A DNA stretch of 64,000 bases from Pseudisothecium myosuroides (taxonomy: Eukaryota; Streptophyta; Bryopsida; Hypnales; Lembophyllaceae). Made by a program: the position numbers and the translations under genes. Below, one piece after another: positions 24,201 to 36,459 of the stretch. The stretch lies in the NCBI GenBank assembly GCA_951799445.1, contig OX637289.1, forward strand, positions 11,375,321 through 11,439,320, in the 5' to 3' direction. Within the stretch, counting starts at the first letter, position 1. Every line of letters starts with the position of its first letter. The notes below the pieces were generated by a model. The model was not told where the DNA came from. It saw only the letters and a list, made by a program, of their open reading frames with translations, and ran no database searches.

Positions 24201-27200
24201 TTATATAAGGTACATATAGATGATTTCATTATTTTAGATACTATTGTAGAATATTTATAAGTGTCTTTTTTTGAATTTTTGTAAATTTTTGCTTACATCT
24301 TTATACTTATATATTATTTATCCCAATTCCATCTAATAAATCATAAAAGAAAGTTGTCTTATAAAGGTTCTAATGTCATTAGAGATGAATGGAAAGGACG
24401 TTGGAGCATTTAGATATACATTTGAATCTGAAAGGAACAAAAACTTAAATATTGATAACATGAGATGTACACAACCAAAATACAAGAGTTTGGATAGAGC
24501 CTAGTCGAGAGCCTAGTGCTAATTTTTGGTGCAATTAATACTCTGAAATTTCCTAACTAATCCATATGGTGTCCAAATAGTGCATACTAGAATATGTTGT
24601 AATTCCCTTTTATTTGCCAACAATGAGGTCCCGTAAAATAATCTAAATTTTATAATAGTAAAATTAACATGCTTAGTGGTCGTTAGTGTTGATTATAGGT
24701 GCACTTATCTTATGGACCACTATGTTCATTTCTATACCATTTGGGCCAAATAGAAATATTTTTGAAAGCTTTTTGAAGTTGATATGGATGTTTTGAAGGT
24801 TCCATAAAAATGATTAAATTTTACAATAGTTAATATACTTAGTTGTTGTTAGTGTCAATTATAGGTGCACTTATCTTATAGACCAATGTGTTTATTTTTA
24901 TATTCCCTCTATCTCAAAAATAATACCGATGTTTCCTTTGTAAAATACAAAAGAAACATCGGTATTATTTTGAGATAGAGTGAACACGACATTGGCTAAA
25001 TAGAAATAATCTTGTAGGCTCCTTGAAGCTAACATGGATTTTTTTTTTAAGAGTATGGAACCATTTTTACATCCATATGTGGGACCCAATTGCTTCAAGA
25101 AGAAGCTTCATTTAATTATTTTTAATCTTGAAACAATGAGTTTTTTTAGGATCAAAGATATGCAATCAATGATCCCCATATTGCATGATTAATTTCAAAA
25201 ATTCATACACTAAACTTTAGGAGGTACAATTCACAAAAGTTCAAAGTTTATATTTCATAGTCTTCAGACTATTGGTCTAGACTTCATTTCACCTACGTGA
25301 TTATAGCTCTTTTGTCATGACTCCAAATTCTTTTGAGCTTACATTTCAAGAAACTCATAATTTTTGGACACTTTATGGTAGGAAATCCTTAATTTATCAA
25401 CAATTGCTCATTTTTTGAGGCAATTGTATTGAAATTTGAATCAACTTTTGGATCATTAAAATCTTAAGATAGCACTTTAGATCTTATGATATCTTATAGA
25501 GTGGTGAGCAAATAAGATCTTCTTTAAGATTTTGTGGTTAATTTGCTAAATTGTATGACTACAAAAAACTTTTTTGCAAATTTGTGTGTGAAGTGTATTT
25601 TCTAAATTTTGGATAGCATGAAAGTGGAATATGTATTTTTATTTTATTCACTTTGTTATTATCATTTTTTGAATAGAAATTTATGAAGTAATTATTTTAA
25701 ATTCAAATTCAAGTCTTATTTCAATCAACGAGGTTTCATGCAAAAAATAGCAAACTAACTAAACTATTTCAAACAAAATTTACATCCTTGAAGAATTTTA
25801 TTAAATTATTATCATATTACATATTGATTTTAAGAAACAAGTTATTCAATTGGAAATGATCATAAATTTCATTTTTTAAATTAAAAATTTCATTTTACAT
25901 ATAAATTTCTATATGTGTAAATTTCATTAAATAGTTATAATTTCCCAATTAAACCATCTACAACATACTTCAATTGCGCAACTTTATAGCATGCAATTTC
26001 CAAAGGTCCTTCAAATGTCATGTAGAGATTTGCAAATTGTTCCACTTTAAGTTTAACATCATCACTTTTATTTGCTCGTTATCCAACATTGGTTGGTTAT
26101 AGCTACATGTAAGTTTTTCGTAACCCATGAAAAATAGTAAGGTGGCTCACCAATTCTGACAAAAGAATCAAAATAATTTTTGTGCTTGTACAAAGCTTTT
26201 TAAGACCCAATTTGAAGCTAGGGAAATCTTTAGATGACAAAATCTATTGCAATTGCAAAAACTATTAAATTTAAACCAAAATAATATTTTTTTATCACTA
26301 GATGTTCTTCTAATTGACCAATTTTATCCTTTCAATGAATATTCTTCATCCAACTTAACCACCTTTCAAACTAGTAACAATGACAAAATAATCTTTTTTT
26401 ATTGTTAGTCTTGCTGTTTTTTTTTAATTTTTTTAGAAAATCCCACTTCCTGCCTATTTGGTGAGGGATGACCTCAAATCACTGCCCCACAACTATAGCA
26501 ACAACAAATCATTACAATGGGGATAATAATGGAACTAGTAGAAGTAAGGTTCTAGAATAAAATGTTGTAGCATTATAGCTTAGTACTCCAAGATCTTGTT
26601 AGGGTACTAAGTTGTAGCATTCATTATTCTAATTTACCAAAGCTAGTTTGTTTTAAACCCTAATTGCCCAATTGACTATATAAGATCAATCCAAAATTTT
26701 GAGCTTGTTTTGGTGTAGGTAGTTAAATTCCTTTGACGGGTTAGAAATTTTTTATGGATAGTATTGAAGGTTAACTATCAATTGCTCGCATGGGGGCTCT
26801 TCGTACTGGCCCACGAGGAGGGGGTTTGTCCCTCCACTTGTTCTTGACAGGGATACCCAAGGTGTGTAATTCCCAGGCTTTCACGCCAGGTTGCCTGGGC
26901 TGTGTCGTGTCAATCCAGTTGTGACCCTCGAAGGCCATATGTTTCAAAAAAAAATGTTCACTATCAAAAACTTTTATTTTTCATTGAAAAAAGTTAATAT
27001 TTTATTTTTTTGAGAGGTCTTCAAAGGCATATATGTACCACTAGTAAAAGTGTAAAGCTTCCCAATTTTACTTATTTTTCTGTCTCTGAGCAAAGCTTGC
27101 CAATTCACTTGATTTGAGACCTAAAAATTTATACTTTTCTTTTTTCTTTGAAAGTGGTCCCAATAGAAAGAATAAAGAATTTTTATAATTTTTACCTTTA

Positions 27201-28825
27201 ATAATTTAAACATGCAAGTGTTGATTTGGAATTATTTGCAATTTTTACTTCTAAAAAAAGATTGCATTCCAACAATTGCAAGGTAGATTGTGTAATGAGT
27301 TTGATAACTCTTCATTTGAGCTTAAGGTTTTTGGAAGTACATTTTAGTGTACTATCACAATTTCTAGTTGTTCATGTCACCTACAATCCCCCCAAAAAAT
27401 TATATGCAAATTTCTCAAACATTATGAGGAGAAGTGGCATACTAAAAATAAAAAATATACATTTTTCTTGTTATAATCTTACAACTCCTATGCAACTATG
27501 CACTCAAATTTAGCAAGTGTACTAATAAGCAAACACTTTAAACATCTATATGGTTTAATTTTGATTAAAAATAATAATAATTTGCTTCATTAGGGATAAC
27601 TAGAAGCCGATGTTCTTTTTTTTTATAGAAAAAACACACTTGGAAAGGCTTAGGCAGTTAGAAGTTAAACCAGCACATGTAGAAATATTATCGTATGTTA
27701 ATACCAATAATTTTTTTTATAATGATACTAATTTTGTTCCCTCATTAATAAGATAAATTAGTGTAAAGAGTACTTTTGAGTTCCGACATCTAATATTGTG
27801 GATGTGAATGTTTAGAAGTTTCAAAGACTTCATATTCTTAAGCTATATCCTAGGCTATACCTACCCGAAAGCACCACCGCCTATTATGCCACCTGTATTT
27901 GTACCTTGAATGGCCTATAACATTCTTGAACTTCAAGATAGGGAATTCTTTGCTTTTTATGAATTAGGGCTAGTATTATAGTAGAACATCTTAAATGCAA
28001 GCTTGCCCATTTATTAAAGGTCCACTAAAACACAAACATATTCTTGTTAGAGTGGAATTGTAGAAGGACCACCTTTCTTTTCCATTTGAGAATGTTATGT
28101 CATCTTCACTCACCTAATACCATCATTAGCAACCAATGAGAGTTGATGAGTTCCGTGAGGCAACCAATAGAATACAAAAAATTCGTGTTATAAAAGTGGC
28201 TTGTTTAATCCCTAATGACCTAAAGGGGTTGTACATTCAACATAGGCAAAAATTACAATGAATTTGAGCAATTTGTTTGCTAATTTTTTCTTGAGATCAA
28301 ATAGAATGTAACCATAGGATCTTAAAGTTCACATTGAGAGTGAGCACCTCAAAAAATTTAGATTGGTTGACCGCAAAATTTAGTAGATAATTACGTTTGA
28401 AGTTTTATTTGGATTAATAGAAAAATAGAGCAGTAAAATTTGCAGGAACATACCTTAATGAAAATACATTTCAAAATGATAATCACCATAATGAAACTAC
28501 CACCATTGGATTTATAATGCAATTTTTCTTTAGAAATGATTTTCATTAAAAAAAAATTAAAATGAGCAACTCCAAAAAGAAGGATAGTGACCAGAAAATT
28601 GTCGCTTGGATCATTAGGGGAGTCTAGTAGCATGAGTAGGTACTATATGCTTTAAACTTTGAAAATTAATAGAATATTGCAAGAGTGTCAAAAAATACAA
28701 AACAACTTGGGTTGGTTTATCCCAAGGAGACTAACATTCTCACCAAAAAAATCACCAAATAATTTGGACCACCTTCCTAGTAAGGAGTGAAAAAGTGTCG
28801 AGTTGAGTGGGATTTTTGAGGTATA
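24201..28825. other. AT-rich intergenic DNA, no gene recognised
   Basis: No exon-like segment was seen. Two local features stand out: the fold-back at 24907-24980 (listed separately) and an isolated GC-rich island at about 26790-26935 (GGCCCACGAGGAGGGGG ... CCTGGGCTGTGTCGTG) inside very AT-rich DNA. The island looks like a fragment of an inserted repeat, but I could not assign it. Confidence 0.45.
24907..24980. mobile_element. Short fold-back element, Stowaway-like
   Basis: Two arms of about 35 bp, 24907-24942 and 24946-24980, are near-perfect reverse complements (CTCTATCTCAAAA...GATGTTTC against GAAACATCGGTATTATTTTG), separated by only 3 bases. Termini of the CTC(T)ATC type resemble Stowaway MITEs. 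The target duplication is not clear. A transcript would form a tight hairpin of precursor-miRNA size. Confidence 0.6.
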
Positions 28826-29224
28826 TAGGAGCCAATCCATTCATGACCACTTAAGGAGTTCTATGTATTTGCAAGGCGACCGTCGTGACTAGGTACATTT
28901 TCATTTTCCCTGTGTAGAAATAGAGTGCAGAAGGTTTCTATAATTTTTCAATTTTTTTTTGTGCAGAACATAATTATTGTAAATTTTTGAACGGAAGATT
29001 CTATTCCTCCTATACTGGTGATATAGGGCTTGCTATTTCCAACCATGGATTGAAAACAAAATCGATCAAGGGAGGGTTTCAATATTGAGAGTCTTGTAGC
29101 CAATCAAACTGCACCACAATTGTCCCAGAAACCACGCTATAATTAATCATTGTTCATCTCCTCCTTTACGGAAAGAGAACAACCTACATGGCCGGAATGG
29201 GGCGGTGATCAAGAATGGCGCCTA
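28826..29224. mobile_element. 399-bp TA-flanked MITE, copy 1
   Basis: Begins TAGGAGCCAAT and ends GGCGCCTA, with TA directly outside each end (28824-28825, 29225-29226). It is homologous along its length, in the opposite orientation, to 61316-61712, which is 397 bp and has an empty site in BPG2. Non-coding. A TA duplication suggests mobilisation by a Tc1/mariner-type transposase. Confidence 0.65.
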
Positions 29225-29229
29225 TATAG

Positions 29230-29590
29230 ATGCACTACAAACGGACGTGAGGTGGTCTTTAAATGGACCTTCTACAGTCATTGAATGGATTGATAAAAAA
29301 ACAACCCATTACACATTACAAGAGCCAATCATTCTCTTGCCTTTCCCCACTTCTCTCTAGAAGTTGCATGTGAACGGTTTATGGAAGACTTAGGGTCATA
29401 AATAGGGACCTATGACTCATCTTGTTTGAAGATTCATAAGTAATTCAAAAATGCTTCAAAAAATACGAAACAACTTGTGTTAAAATCAAAATCCATTTTT
29501 CTTTGTCTGAAAAACGAGCTAAAAATAATCCCATCCCAGAAACCACATGAAAAAGGCCGACCAGCTCTAAGATGCTCGCTTCTACCCTTA
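29230..29590. repeat. Dispersed repeat shared with 15950-16300
   Basis: Blocks such as GGTGGTC(C/T)TTAAATGGACC, AGAGCCAATCATT and TTCATAAGTAATTCAAAAATG occur in the same order and orientation as at 15950-16300. The boundaries are not sharp and no terminal repeats were recognised. Weaker similarity exists near 58870-59080. Confidence 0.55.
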
Positions 29591-29818
29591 GCCTATATAG
29601 ATTCACTTGAAACTGACGTGCTTGACAAGCCACAACTGATGTTCAGTCGGCATTACTTAACCGCCAGAACGTTCTGTCGGTCGGTTCCTCCGACGACTAT
29701 CGTTCATGTTTCATCCGTACCCCCAGGGTTAGGGTTTTTTTAGGGTTTCTGCCCAGTTTCCGAGGTCTTTGAGAAATGTCGACATCTGGAGCACCGAATA
29801 AAATTCAGAGTTTGAAAG
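29591..29818 (+). promoter_or_regulatory. Orphan promoter with a possible first exon
   Basis: A compact, promoter-like arrangement: CCTATATAGA TATA-type box at about 29590, GC-rich leader, telo-box sequence GGGTTAGGGTTTTTTTAGGG at about 29728-29747, then ATG at 29776. The ATG reads MSTSGAPNKIQSLK and runs into a possible GT donor at 29819. No downstream exon was found; AT-rich intergenic DNA follows. Either a gene fragment was moved here or the gene is truncated. The protein is not recognised. Confidence 0.4.
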
Positions 29819-30465
29819 GTGTTTTTTAGAGTGGACTTTTATACACCTAGAATTGGCGAAACTTTGTATAAGAAACAATAGAAAATTTGGAATTCTACAT
29901 GGAAATGTTGACAATAGTTTTAAAACAATTTTAAAACGAGAATCAAAATTGTTGACTTTCAAATTTCAAGGGGGTCTTGTGAAAAAGTAGGGGAGGAATG
30001 TTTCTAACTTCTAGAAAGTTACTTTTGACATTGGAATTGTTTGTACTTTTTACTTGGTATTAGTTTGACAACAAGGTAAAGTTGCTCTTTATTTGGCAAT
30101 TTACAACAAATTTCTATAAGAAAATGGCTAAGTAATCTCATTTTTTTCCTTTTAAATTTAATATAGGCTAGTTGGATCCCAAAAATTCTCAAAATTCTAG
30201 AAATATCAGTTTTTGGCCCCCAAAATGAATGGCTTCTTCACATGGCTTGTTTAGTTTGTATGGTTTAGAGATGCATGTCATACTTTATTATAAATACATT
30301 GCAAAAAGCTCAAAGAATATTTTTTTTGTGGTTGTGTACTTATTAGACTCATTTTATATTAAGGCTTTGACTAATTCAAAGTTGGCACAATTTACAATCT
30401 ATGGGACCAACTCAAATCGAGCTCAAGTTGAGAAATTGGGTCAAAGATAATGGTAACCCCAAGTA
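29819..30465. other. AT-rich intergenic DNA
   Basis: Nothing recognisable was seen on either strand apart from low-complexity A/T-rich sequence. Confidence 0.4.
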
Positions 30466-30468
30466 TTA

Positions 30469-30689
30469 CACTACAAGAGAAAGGGGTGTTTTAAGTGAGC
30501 TTTTAAGTATAGTCCTAGACACGTGATTTTAAGTAGTGACCTTTAAGGAGATTTTCAGTAAAATTTGACTTAAAACACATGTTTTTAAGTCAAATTTTGC
30601 TAAAAATCTCTTTAAAGGTCATTACTAAAAATCATGTGTCTAAGACACTACTTAAAAACACACTTAAAACACTCCTTTCTCTTGTAGTG
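30469..30689. mobile_element. CACTA-type fold-back MITE (221 bp)
   Basis: Starts CACTACAAGAGAAAGG and ends CTTTCTCTTGTAGTG. TTA flanks both ends (30466-30468 and 30690-30692), the 3-bp target duplication expected for CACTA/En-Spm elements. The two halves are inverted repeats over nearly the whole length, so it is a fold-back. The open frame inside (30579-30764) is a by-product of the repeat and not a gene. Confidence 0.85.
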
Positions 30690-30692
30690 TTA

Positions 30693-31995
30693 GCACTTAG
30701 GCCTAATTTTTTGGCACACAAACATTGCCATGTCAATCACACATTAAGTGGTTATTGGATGTAAAAGATAATTGGTTTGATTTTCAAAATGAAGCCTTTG
30801 GGCCAATTAATGGTCCAATTTAACAACCTAAATACTTTGGCTTAGTGGTTGATTTTTGTGATTTTCAAATCAGGCCAACAATTAGGCCTTAACCCCCTAA
30901 AAACCTAAGGGTTTGGAACAAAACACAAAACATGTTATAAGATATAAGTTTCATAATTTTTTTGAAGTTTGCATCAATAAAGACATTATGAAGTATGAAG
31001 AGTCGAAAGTATGTGTATGATAAAAAATTTAAATCTATTTATAGATTTGCTTCCAATGAATCTTGAAGATTTAACTTCAAATATCCAATATAAATTATAC
31101 CATTTCTATCTTTAGCATTTGAAAATATCTATGATAGATTAAACTTATAGTTTCAATTGATTTTGTGAAAAAAAAACATAAGATTTTGTGGTAAAAACAT
31201 GAATACTTTTTTCACTTAGTAAACTTTCAAACACCAAACAAATACTAGACACTTTGATCTATTTTCCTTACAATCTTTGTTTGACCATAGTGATCTTATT
31301 TTTGAATATCGAGATAGAATTCAAAGACAATCCAATTTAGTTTGTGGAAATAAAATTATATTAATTTTTTAACTTTTTTTTTGCTTGAAATTGTTGCCCA
31401 ACATTCGGCAATGACCGTAAAATGGTTGATTGGGTCTTTAGGAATTAGGACCTTAGTAGACTAGTGCCATAGTTATAAATGCAACAATAGTCAATTTGGC
31501 ATAATTTGATGATGTTCTTTACAAGTTTGACTACTTTTAAAACATTGACTATTAGGAGAAAGTATTGATATTTTCACCATCAGATAAGTGTTTTGTCATT
31601 ATTCACAAATGAACACAAAAAGTTAACATGTTCATAAAAAGTTCAAATGCTAAAAATGAAATTTGTATTTTCATCAATTTTCTAAGCCAAATGATTCAAA
31701 AATTTATACAATTTTTTTTTAGAATATTTTAGAATTTTTGATAATAAAAATATTTCTAAAATGTTGCCAATCCTACCTTATTTTATGAAAACTTTCCAAA
31801 TGCTATGGAACACATATAGTACATAGCACATTTGTGCTATAAATTAGACTATGCACAAAACAAATAACCCCTAAATATCCAATCAATCATTCTCTAGTTG
31901 CTGCTCAACTTTTATTCACTTTTTAGGACTGAAAAGCACAATAATTTCAAACTTACACATACTAAATTGGGTCATCAAATCCCTAGAAGCCTAAT
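30693..31995. other. Intergenic DNA around the degenerate TTAA-family element
   Basis: Outside the element at about 30889-31450 this stretch is AT-rich with no coding signal. Confidence 0.35.
30889..31450. mobile_element. Degenerate TTAA-family element
   Basis: The left end reads TTAACCCCCTAAAAACC and a decayed right end near 31430-31448 reads GGGTCTTTAGGAATTAGG. The interior is AT-rich and non-coding. It is assigned by its ends only; the right TTAA has decayed and the boundary is approximate. Confidence 0.4.
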
Positions 31996-33199
31996 TTAAC
32001 CCCTAAAGGACCGGACTGCGTTTTTTGGCCGTATAGAAATTTTGGGCAGGTCCGCGTGACTAGAGATTTCCATATTTTAAGCTGAAATTTTAATAGAAGG
32101 TGGGTGCGAGGAATATCTTTCATATGCACTAAATTTCAGCACATTTGGAAATAGGAGTCAAAAGTTACGGCCAAATATGTTACTTTTTTTCGTAACTGGG
32201 CAGTCTGGGCACCAAGAAAAATTTGGCAAAATTTTGATATATTTTTTTTAATATTTTTTTTCTTGTAGACTATATTTTTGTCTATCTGGAAAGCTTTGAT
32301 TCATTTCATTTGGATTTGTTATGAAAAAGTTATGGACATTCTTGTTTTTCGGGCAATTAGAGCATCTTCTTGAAAAAAATAACTTATAGGATTCATTTCT
32401 AAATGCTATTTTTGCAATTTAAAAAAAAAAAATTCTCATGGTTTAGTTTACTTGATAGAACAATCTCACCATTGGGATTAGTGTATTTTAATTCCATCTA
32501 AAATATATTAATGTTTTAGATTTTCCTTCTATCTCGTACCTACTTCTATTTAATAAATTTTTTAGGAATGATGATTAAGTTTTTTTGAATATATTTTTTT
32601 CCCCTAGACTCTCAACTCAATTCTCCACTATAATGATTTGAAGCACAAAACTTTGTAGTGCAAAAATTTTAAATCAAAAATGTTTAAAGTAAAAAAATCT
32701 AGTCCCGCAATGTGCTGAAATACTTGTTTTTTTCACTTTAAACGCAGATATCTTGCAATCTGAGCGGTCAAAAATTCTGAAATTTTTTCCACACATTAGA
32801 GTTATTCGTAAAGTCCTCCCCAGTTTGGAGGGGACTTTTTCCAACAAATTTCCTCTGGCGGACAACCCCAAAGGCGACCACGACACCGCAGGCGACCACT
32901 AAACCGCAAGCAAAGTCCGGACCAAACTTCTTTTTGGTCGATTTGGGTGCTTAAGAAAGTTTGATACCCACTTTTGTATTGACTTTTTGCCCAAAACCTG
33001 CTTTTTCACAAAATTGCAGGGTTTAAACCCCGGTTTTGGGTACTTTACGAATAACTCTATTCTCATACTAGTTAGGTGTAAGATCCTACGGTTAGATGTG
33101 AAAAAAAAACATTTTTTATTTTTTTTAACTCCTTGCTATAGAAATGGCAGTTTTGAGTGTTTTTTGGCAGAAAAAAGGCCTTGGGCCTTTAGGGGTTAA
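31996..33199. mobile_element. TTAA-flanked MITE-like element, copy C
   Basis: Nearly identical in order and sequence to copy A (4404-5339). It has TTAA at 31996-31999 and 33196-33199, with termini CCCCTAAAGGACC and GGCCTTTAGGGG. The body is about 932 bp once the nested 261-bp insertion at 32798-33058 and its 3-bp duplication are removed, against 928 bp in copy A. The close match suggests fairly recent movement. Non-coding. Confidence 0.8.
32798..33058. mobile_element. Nested 261-bp MITE with perfect 17-bp terminal repeats
   Basis: Termini AGAGTTATTCGTAAAGT (32798-32814) and ACTTTACGAATAACTCT (33042-33058) are exact reverse complements. ATT is duplicated on both sides (32795-32797, 33059-33061). 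Copy A supplies the empty site: it reads ACACATTCTCA without interruption at the equivalent place. The interior is GC-richer than its host element (AAGGCGACCACGACACC) and contains no gene. A 3-bp duplication is compatible with PIF/Harbinger mobilisation, although ATT is not the usual TWA target. Confidence 0.85.
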
Positions 33200-33926
33200 G
33201 ATATGTTTGCACTTGATGTTAGGCGTGATGTTTGCAATGTGAATCCAGTCCAGAAGTAGGTCTAAATTCGTTCCTAAGACCCTCAGTAACAACACTGAGG
33301 GTTAGCGTCAGTTTGAAAAGAATGCACAAGCGATTACTTCACAGAGGTCGGGGAAAATCCTTGCTTCGAGTCTCAATGATCTTGGTTTGAACAATGAGAA
33401 CTGTGCTGCAACAGCTACTAATGAATTCTTCTTACTCTTGAAAATTCTATTACCGGTACTCATCATCTACATCAGGAACTTGAAGGCATGTGAACATGGT
33501 GCCACAATGGTGCATTGAAATGCAATTAAGTTAATTTGGTGCCAACCTCTGTACCAACCTAGTATGGATAAAATGACACTAAAATGACTTGTATGCGGCC
33601 TTTGGTGTCAGAATGGCACCAAAACAATCTGGCCCAACTTTTCTGATGTAGATCTCGAACAAGTATCAAGTCATCGGATAATGCCAAATCAGGAGTATGC
33701 TTGTTGTGAGATTCAGTAATCAGAAAATAAAATCAACCATGCAAATTAAAGCTAAGATTCCTTTATTGCTTACTTGTTTACAGGCCTGTTCCCACCTGGC
33801 TGTAGCTAGGAGTGGCGGTTCTAGGTTAATGACAGGGAGCTAAAAAACCTGATTACGTTTCACACAGGAGGAGCGGCCGAAGCATGTGTGTGGACGAGGG
33901 TTTTGAAGGGTTTTATTTTGAATTTA
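33200..33926. other. Intergenic DNA before the Harbinger element
   Basis: Moderately GC-rich in parts, with no convincing exon. I see nothing assignable. Confidence 0.35.
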
Positions 33927-34524
33927 GGGGGCGTTCACAGTCGCTGGGGTTTTAGCAGCAATTGATTGCTACGACGCAATAGCATTGTAGGCCGTTCACA
34001 CTAATGTTGTCATCGGTAGTGGTGGGGTCGCCGTCGTTAGCGGATGCGAGTCGTATTCTTCGTGTTCTTTGTTTGCGCATCGCTTCTAGTGTTGGTCTTT
34101 TGTATGGCGGGGATCGCGTGGTACCTTGTTTTCTGGCTGATTTGGAAGTTTGCGGTGGTGGCGCGGAGGTTCTGCTGGTGGGCGCTGCTGTTGGAGGCAC
34201 TGGAACGACGCATTGGCGGAGGAGATTGAGCGGCCGGGACAGCGGAGGTGGGACATGATTCTGACGCGGCAAGTGTGAGTGTTGCGGCCTTTCCGGGCGT
34301 GGTCGCTGTGTGAACAGCATCAACTTGCGAGTACTTCATGCAATCCGCAACCCCGAGGTAAGAGCGCTGGGCCTGTAGAATTTTATGTCTCTGATTTTCA
34401 TGAGGAAACGACGTGTTTTGTTGTCCGCGGATTTTGTGACAAGCTGTGGTGCTATTTCTGGGTTTTCCTGCGGCCTCAATGTTTCATGCTGTATTGAAGT
34501 TGGAAACTTGAGGTCGCCGTAGCT

Positions 34525-35072
34525 TTGAGGGTTTTCAATGACATTCTACCAAGCGACTTCTCATTGACAAGTAGAATGCTTTTCCGCTTTTTGCTTTGGA
34601 AATTCTCTCCCCCTCTGTTGAAATCAGCCGAGATAGAAGGGAAAAAGAATACTAATTCCGAGGTTATGGCGTCGCTCATTCCGTCACCTTTGTCACCTTT
34701 GGAAGAAGTAGTCCTTGTGGATGTCGCCTTCTCCAGAAATTGCGGACTGCAGAGCTCGACACGAAAACTTGACCTTGCAAGCAGCCTTTCAGATGACCTG
34801 ATCGCCCATCTGAAAGCCATTCTCCCTGGCGAAACCAAACCATCCGCCACACAGATACATTTGGCGTACTTGTCAGAGGCTGTCACTTTAAGAGTTAGAA
34901 ACCGTGACTTCCCATTTGGTCCCGTCAAAGACAGCACCCTGTGAATCCTGTCAGGTGCCGTGTTTGCGGACTGAATCTTGTCTTTCTCAAATTTGGAGCC
35001 CAGAGTTCTAAGGGGCATTTGTTTGTCCGCTATAATGATACAATTCTCAAACGAGCTGCTCTGATGTTGCAC
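34525..35072. other. Unidentified open region with overlapping frames on both strands
   Basis: The plus strand is open for 139 codons (34525-34944) and appears to continue in a shifted frame (34941-35132). The minus strand is open for 198 codons (35072-34476). GC content is exon-like. The plus-strand translation contains SLSDDLIAHLKAILPGE and the minus strand HRVLSLTGPNGKSRFLTL. I recognise neither. Given the gene fragments just downstream, this may be another captured or decayed exon. The strand is undecided. Confidence 0.3.
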
Positions 35073-36459
35073 TGCCCTACAGTGATGGTGCTATTAGGTT
35101 TTCTTTTGTTAGTTCGCAGTTTGCATCTATAGCAACGCTAGTTGCAGTGATATTTTGAAGTATGTCCTGGGCAGTAGATGAATCAAGTCAATCTTCGCTG
35201 GATTGAAGTTGTTGATCATCAGGAACTCCATCATGATCGTGATGCCGCATTGATGAGATGGAAACCTCGGCATGTTTCGTCTGATCGTTTTTTGACGGAA
35301 GATTTTCAACGACTATGTGCCTCTTTCTTAGGCATGTTTCTGCAGATACTCTTTTGATCAACTTTCAAAGGGCGCCCGAGTTTGGTTAGAAGCACCTGCG
35401 GAATTAGGACTATTGGCTGAGGAGGCATCTTCTCAATTTTCGAGAATCTTTGAGAGGGAAAATTGGTCCTGTTCATGACATAAGGATTACAGTTCTCTAG
35501 GGTGAGGTTGTGATATAATTCTTTGAGGTAGAAATGGAAGCAATATTCAGGGCTTTTATTCATCGAAACTCTCATTAATATTGCCTAATGAAGAGGAACC
35601 ATAACCATGGGATTGTTTGGACACGGCTTTGGTCTATACTGGATCCAACTTCCAAATCGTCACGCCTGTCATCAACTTCGGCGGGTTCAATCTCAAGCTT
35701 CGGAAGTAACGCAACAATATTTGAGCACTTGAAGTAACTCAATCCATGCACCAGCAATGCCGTCTATCAAACGAGTTCTTAGCTTGTGCATTCACCAGTT
35801 AAATCTGCGTATTGTTTGAGCAGGTAAAGTATGATACTTGATGTAAAGCACTTTTTTTTAATACAATCCTGACCTTTGTTTGAGTTTCATTCCTGATCTT
35901 GTAACCAGAGAAAAGGGTTTCGTGATTTCAGGTTGTCAAGAAGTGAGCCTGCTGTGGCAGCACAAGTGTGTGCAGCTTTGGTTATCGGTGAGCAACTTGG
36001 TTCTTGCAAAATTGAATGGTTTCTATGGTTCTAAAGTCATGAAATGTTTGGATGAGTACATTGAAGAGAACATGAAACTGAAGTTCTTGAACAGGACCAC
36101 AAAGGGCTCTATTCATGCTAGACCACCGAGCTTACAGCGTGAACGTGAACCAGAGCTGGAACAGGACAGTCGTCTGTAAGCGTCTGAACTCTTTGTACTG
36201 TTCACCTCTAAGTGTGGTCAAGTTTTTGCTCAGAGAAAGTAGAGATCGGTGTCTAATGTGGATTTATAAAATCATAGTAGCACTTAGACGCATTTCCATA
36301 CTAGTTAGAAGGAAGCATCCGCAGCTTATTAGCTTCATCAAGCTGATTGTCCATTCCTGCAAGCTGGTTGTACGTAGAAGTCTGCTTGATATTTGAATGT
36401 CGGAAATGTCAAAGATGAAAGACTGAATATCGGTGACCTAGTACTGTTCAATGTTGCAG

